Positions 60,363 through 64,000 of a stretch of 64,000 bases of DNA are shown here, piece after piece. The notes below the pieces were generated by a model. It was not told the DNA's origin. It searched no databases and saw only the letters and a program-made list of their open reading frames with translations. Origin of the DNA: Neobacillus sp. PS2-9 (lineage in GTDB: Bacteria > Bacillota > Bacilli > Bacillales > Cytobacillaceae); assembly GCF_030915525.1 (NCBI RefSeq), contig NZ_CP133269.1, positions 3,755,001 through 3,819,000 on the forward strand, given 5' to 3'. Each line of letters starts with the position of its first letter. Position 1 is the stretch's first letter. The position numbers and the translations under genes are program-made.

Positions 60363-61556
60363 CTAACGAATTGCGTCAAGAAAAATGTTCTGTTTCATTA
60401 TAAATTGATGGATTCGTTCTGCTGCTATCGATAACTGTTCTGGGGGCTGTACCATAGCTATTCGTACATACCCTTCTCCCAACCTTCCAAATGCGTCACC
60501 TGGAATGACTGCCACACCTGCTTGATCAATCAATTCAAAGGCAAACTCCCTTGATGTCCATCCAGCAGGTATTTTTGCCCACACAAACATCGTTGCAGGA
60601 GACTTTTCAACCTGCCATCCACTTTTCTTTAGACCAGAAATTAATGCATCCCGACGAAGTTCATATTCTTTCACTTGTTCTCGAAGAAAATGAAAGTCGG
60701 AGGTCAATGCAGTTACTGCTGCTTTTTGTATCGGATAAAAAATTCCATAATCAATATGAGACTTAAATGAAGCTAAAATCTCAATGGCTTGCCTATTGCC
60801 GACAACGTAGCCGATTCGACAACCAGCCATATTAAAGGTTTTGGAAAGTGAATTGAACTCAATTCCGACCTCTTTTGCTCCTGGTATTGACATGAAACTA
60901 AGCTGCGGATGATCATCAAAAATCAATTCAGAATATGCAAAATCATGAACAATCAAGATTTCATGCAACTTTGCAAAGGCCACTACCTTTTCAAAGAAAC
61001 TTCTATCTGCTAATGCAGTAACAGGGTTTCCGGGATAACTGATAATCATCATTTTTGTATTCTGAAGTACTTCTAATGGGATTTCATCCAACTTTGGTTG
61101 AAACTTATTTTCGGCTAACAACGGTAGAGGATAAATTACTCCACCCGCAATGTTTACACTTGCTTCATAAATGGGATAACCAGGGTCTGGAACCAAAACA
61201 TAGTCACCTGGATTAATCAGGGCTGTAGCCAAGTGTGCCAATCCATCCTGTGAACCCATTAGCTGTAAGACTTCATTTTCTTGGTTTAGTTCAACCGCAT
61301 ACCTTTTTTTATAAAAATAACTGACTGCTTCATGAAATTCAGGTATTCCTGTCAGTGTATATCCATATCGACTTGTGTCCTTTGAAGCTTCAACTAATGA
61401 ATCCACCACAAACGACGGCGGGGGAAAATCAGGAGACCCGACACTTAAATCAATGACATCTTTTCCTCTTTTTATGGCTTCTTTCTTACGATTCGCTACT
61501 TCTTGAAAAATACTTGCAGACATCTTTTGCAGTTTTTCCGATGCTATGAGATTCAT
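60363..61556 (-). CDS. Class I/II PLP aminotransferase (MtnE paralogue)
   Basis: A 397-residue aminotransferase. GSPDFPPP near residue 40, SYPGNPVTA near 172 and the PLP-lysine motif SLSKTFNMAGCRIGYVVG near 232 identify the fold. It resembles the mtnE product of this window across its length, so the two are paralogues. The usual NPxG Asn-Pro-Thr-Gly reads NPVT here. Substrate cannot be predicted; it stands alone with a terminator. GGGGAAGGAC precedes ATG 61556. Confidence 0.88.
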   Translation of the reverse strand: MNLIASEKLQKMSASIFQEVANRKKEAIKRGKDVIDLSVGSPDFPPPSFVVDSLVEASKDTSRYGYTLTGIPEFHEAVSYFYKKRYAVELNQENEVLQLMGSQDGLAHLATALINPGDYVLVPDPGYPIYEASVNIAGGVIYPLPLLAENKFQPKLDEIPLEVLQNTKMMIISYPGNPVTALADRSFFEKVVAFAKLHEILIVHDFAYSELIFDDHPQLSFMSIPGAKEVGIEFNSLSKTFNMAGCRIGYVVGNRQAIEILASFKSHIDYGIFYPIQKAAVTALTSDFHFLREQVKEYELRRDALISGLKKSGWQVEKSPATMFVWAKIPAGWTSREFAFELIDQAGVAVIPGDAFGRLGEGYVRIAMVQPPEQLSIAAERIHQFIMKQNIFLDAIR

Positions 61557-61758
61557 AGTCCTTCCCCACAATCATATTTTTTACAGAATCTTCCTAGTAT
61601 AATAATTTTATTTATTTTAACATAATTCAGATTATATCAGTCTAATGATTTGTATTCTATATTTCTAAATAACCATTGATTATTATCCCTCCATAAATTA
61701 AGATTTGTAGATAGATAAAAATTCAGAATAGTCAATGCATTATATGGAGGTAACTGAA

Positions 61759-62397
61759 TTGAAATTCTTACAGTATTGTTTATTCTTTTTGGGGTTAACC
61801 TTTTTTGGCTTAGGCAACGCTATTGCGGTTAAAGTTAAATATGTTGGCCTCCATCCATGGGAAGTACTGAATGTAGCTCTTTATGAACATTTTGGTTTTA
61901 CCATTGGTACATGGGGAGTGGTGTGTGGTTTGATTCTTATCCTCATTTCATTCTTCGTAGCTAGAAGCTATATCAATATTGGCACCATTTTAAACGCTTT
62001 ATGCATTGGGCCCATTATGGATTTTTTTCTTTGGTTAGATATTCTTCCGAAGGCAACCCATTCCTGGGTAGATTATGTTATTTTATTAGTTGCAATTGTT
62101 ATTACTGGAATCGGTGGCGGCATGTATGTGGCAGCAGGGATCGGGGCAGGTCCTCGTGACGGCTTTATGCTTTCGATTTCCGATAAAACAAGACTTTCAG
62201 TTAGCCAAGCAAGAATCATGGTTGAAAGCTTCGTCTTAATTATTGGATTCCTTTTAGGTGGTCCGGTATTTATCGCCACTTTTGTCTATACATTTATTCA
62301 GAGTCCTGTTTTTCAACGTTCCTTGAAGGTGTTTAAGTCATTGGTGAAATCCCTAAAAAAAAGAAAAGAACAAAGTCAGGAAAGCGTTGTTTTGTAA
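61759..62397 (+). CDS. YczE/YitT-like membrane protein
   Basis: A 212-residue membrane protein with five membrane segments and a basic C-terminal tail. The patterns GLGNAIAVKVKYVGLHPWEV, INIGTILNALCIGP and AAGIGAGPRDGFM match the YczE/YyaS group. Function unknown; YczE affects surfactin production in B. subtilis. The start is TTG 61759, 7 bases after GGAGGT; the ATG at 61735 and others include the ribosome site. Confidence 0.85.
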   Translation: MKFLQYCLFFLGLTFFGLGNAIAVKVKYVGLHPWEVLNVALYEHFGFTIGTWGVVCGLILILISFFVARSYINIGTILNALCIGPIMDFFLWLDILPKATHSWVDYVILLVAIVITGIGGGMYVAAGIGAGPRDGFMLSISDKTRLSVSQARIMVESFVLIIGFLLGGPVFIATFVYTFIQSPVFQRSLKVFKSLVKSLKKRKEQSQESVVL

Positions 62398-62445
62398 TAC
62401 TATAGAAATAGCCCCACTTTAAATGTGGGGTTATTTCTATAGTAT
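62396..62445. terminator. Long bidirectional terminator overlapping two genes
   Basis: AATACTATAGAAATA and TATTTCTATAGTATT enclose GCCCCAC/GTGGGGT with a TTTAAAT centre: about 22 nearly perfect base pairs covering the stop of one gene and the end of the other. Confidence 0.85.
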
Positions 62446-63555
62446 TCTTTTTATTCCTGGAATCTTGCATATCCAGGCTGATAAAACAAATCCAATAACG
62501 GGTCCGGTTCCTGCAACGATTAAAAACTTCAATAGGGCCGGTAAATCAAATTGGTGTAAATATAAACTTATACTGACAAGAACAAGAGGATGGATGATAT
62601 ACAGGGTATAAGCTGATTCAGATAACGTTCTCCACATCTTCTTTGTTACATTATGCCTTGTTTTAAACATTGAAAGCAGCCATAAGCAAATACCTATGCA
62701 AACAAATGGCTCCCACATCGCATAAACAAAAGCCTGAAATCCCCATCCCCCTGAAACATGCATATTCCCCTCTAAGGCACCTGTCGCTATAAGTGCAATT
62801 GGTAAAATAGGTATGGTAATGGCTGAAATCATGGCCCAAAGTTTTACTGTTTTTACACTTATCTGATCTAACCAATTATGCTGATACGCTGTTGTACCGG
62901 CGATAAATAGTAAGATATACGAAGGAAAATAACCAAACTGTAAACCTAGAATTCCCACTCCTGTTGGCCAACCTAAGCGAATTAAAAATGCTGCTATACC
63001 TAAGCTAATTGCCGTAAAGAATAATTTCCTATTTGAAGGAAAATCTTTTGAAGCTTGTTGGATTCCTAAAAAGAACTTACGATAAGCAATATAAAGAATC
63101 GAAAAAATTAATAAAGCTTCAACAAACCATAGTGGGCCAATGTTAATGCTATGCAAGGTAAGGATCTCTTTTTGATAGAATTCACTAAAGGAATATTCAT
63201 TCTTAAATCCTACTATATATTGGATAAATGGTCCTATTAGAAAGGTATAAAAAATTAATGGAATCCCTAAGTGAATTAAACGGTCTTTTAAGAAAACTTT
63301 AGCTCCTTTCCGGTTAAATGATGGAGGAGTAAAATATCCAGATAGAAAGAAAAATAATCCCATAAAATATGATTGATTAATAGCCGTAAAAAGCGTCAAA
63401 ATAATTGCAGTCACACTTAAACCATTGGTTGGTTCGACATCTTCATAAACCCATGACCCATCTGCCCCATATGTTATTGCTGTGTGATGTACCAAGACCA
63501 AAACGGTTAGTACGACACGTAAATGGTCTAAATAGAATAATCTCCTTTTTTCCAT
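62437..63555 (-). CDS. Acyltransferase 3 family membrane protein
   Basis: A 372-residue membrane protein with about ten segments. The start RLFYLDHLRVVLTVLVLVHH (residues 4-23) has the His of the acyltransferase-3 active site, and FFLSGYFTPPSF (near 90) the second conserved block. Such enzymes acetylate or succinylate extracytoplasmic glycans or lipids. The acceptor is unknown. AGGAGGGGAAATAA precedes ATG 63555. Confidence 0.88.
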   Translation of the reverse strand: MEKRRLFYLDHLRVVLTVLVLVHHTAITYGADGSWVYEDVEPTNGLSVTAIILTLFTAINQSYFMGLFFFLSGYFTPPSFNRKGAKVFLKDRLIHLGIPLIFYTFLIGPFIQYIVGFKNEYSFSEFYQKEILTLHSINIGPLWFVEALLIFSILYIAYRKFFLGIQQASKDFPSNRKLFFTAISLGIAAFLIRLGWPTGVGILGLQFGYFPSYILLFIAGTTAYQHNWLDQISVKTVKLWAMISAITIPILPIALIATGALEGNMHVSGGWGFQAFVYAMWEPFVCIGICLWLLSMFKTRHNVTKKMWRTLSESAYTLYIIHPLVLVSISLYLHQFDLPALLKFLIVAGTGPVIGFVLSAWICKIPGIKRIL

Positions 63556-63627
63556 TTATTTCCCCTCCTAGAGGTATAAACCTTCTTCATTATCTGACTG
63601 AAATCACAGGAAAAAAGTTACAAAAAA

Positions 63628-63643
63628 TCCATCCAAGGATGGA
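63628..63643 (-). terminator. Terminator of the MFS gene
   Basis: TCCATCCTTGGATGGA is a perfect palindrome followed on the minus strand by TTTTTT. Confidence 0.75.
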
Positions 63644-63648
63644 CCTAC

Positions 63649-64000
63649 TTAGACCATATCTGGCACATTCACTTTCTTTAATCCTTGTAAGGTGAAACAA
63701 CTGGCAAAGATAATGAGTGAAAATAGGAGAAAGATATGGCTTACACCAATTTTGGAGATTAATATACCTGTTGTTAGGGCAGATGTGATTTTTACAATAG
63801 AAGCTAACATGGTTCTTAAACCGACAACTCTTCCAATATACTCTTTGGTTGAATTCAGTTGAATAAGGGTCTGGGTAACAATTAAGTGAGACATCGTAAA
63901 TAATCCAAGGACAAAAACTAAAATAGCTGCTGTTGTCTTGAAACTATTAAAATGTAACAAGACAGCTGTTAACGCCATTCCCACCATTGTAAAAACAATC
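63649..64000 (-). CDS. MFS transporter, C-terminal part (cut by window edge)
   Basis: The frame enters from the right edge and stops at 63649; the last ~117 residues are visible. They contain the final four membrane segments of an MFS transporter (VLFVLGLFTMSH-like helix; NSTKEYIGRVVGLRTML loop; SALTTGILISKIG; FLLFSLIIFASCF). The GRVVG loop text is typical of the drug-efflux (MFS_3, macrolide-type) group. A terminator follows. Confidence 0.8.
   Translation of the reverse strand, partial: IVFTMVGMALTAVLLHFNSFKTTAAILVFVLGLFTMSHLIVTQTLIQLNSTKEYIGRVVGLRTMLASIVKITSALTTGILISKIGVSHIFLLFSLIIFASCFTLQGLKKVNVPDMV

Noticed and set aside
1..64000. CRISPR arrays, tRNA or rRNA genes, insertion sequences, prophage
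   Set aside because: No regularly spaced repeats, no cloverleaf or rRNA text, no transposase or phage-type gene was seen on reading both strands.

Overview
The window is low-GC chromosomal DNA from an endospore-forming member of the Bacillaceae (Bacillus, Neobacillus or a close genus). Reasons: an alpha/beta-type small acid-soluble spore protein, a Spo0E-type phosphatase with Spo0A-box-like sites, SigI/RsgI, YjcZ-type small proteins, CtsR boxes before clpE, S-box SAM riboswitches, a Bacillus-type class IV PHA synthase (PhaC/PhaR), and strong Gram-positive Shine-Dalgarno sites throughout. Several genes (ykvS, ykvI, clpE, a MarR gene like mhqR, the mtn genes, a YkvA-like DUF1232 gene, a YkvT-like hydrolase) recall the ykr-ykv region of B. 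subtilis, but rearranged. I see no rRNA, tRNA, CRISPR array, insertion sequence or prophage.

Layout. 1-4.9 kb: MoxR/DUF58 pair, small proteins, a CPBP membrane protease and YkvI. 5-13 kb: clpE, an M3 oligopeptidase, a MarR regulator, a phosphotransferase, a fosmidomycin-type MFS exporter and a hemerythrin protein. 13.3-16.8 kb: a complete fixABCX electron-transfer operon with a near-consensus cre site. 17-25.5 kb: a ZIP transporter, a spo0E-like gene, then the methionine salvage genes (mtnWXBD, mtnE, mtnU, mtnK) with two S-box riboswitches; mtnA is not here. 25.6-29.6 kb: an ArsR-DUF2087 regulator and a 2-oxoacid:ferredoxin oxidoreductase whose four functional parts are packed in two fused genes. 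30-35.5 kb: a B12-binding radical SAM protein, several small genes including an SASP, and sigI-rsgI. 35.6-42.9 kb: prfC, an FtsH-like protease, a cell-wall hydrolase, two YjcZ-type peptides, a glycerophosphodiesterase and uppP. 43-46.3 kb: a GAF-LuxR regulator diverging from a DUF6230-DUF6114-secreted protein cassette. 46.4-55.6 kb: PHA granule genes (phaP, phaQ, a hydrolase, phaC, phaR, a granule-type coiled-coil protein), an acyl-CoA ligase and bifunctional adhE. 55.7-64 kb: ppc, a secreted cadherin-like protein, a CoxG-like protein, an aminotransferase, a YczE-like membrane protein, an acyltransferase and the end of an MFS gene.

How they may work together (inference). FixABCX, the 2-oxoacid:ferredoxin oxidoreductase, AdhE, PEP carboxylase and the PHA genes all act around the pyruvate/acetyl-CoA node and around disposal or generation of low-potential electrons. 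The adhE - acyl-CoA ligase - coiled-coil protein - phaR - phaC run lies on one strand without a clear internal terminator and is preceded by a 16-bp perfect palindrome resembling the FadR (YsiA) operator, which would tie polymer synthesis to acyl-CoA levels. Two copies of a GC-rich 130-bp interspersed element lie between genes at 2.8 and 46.4 kb.
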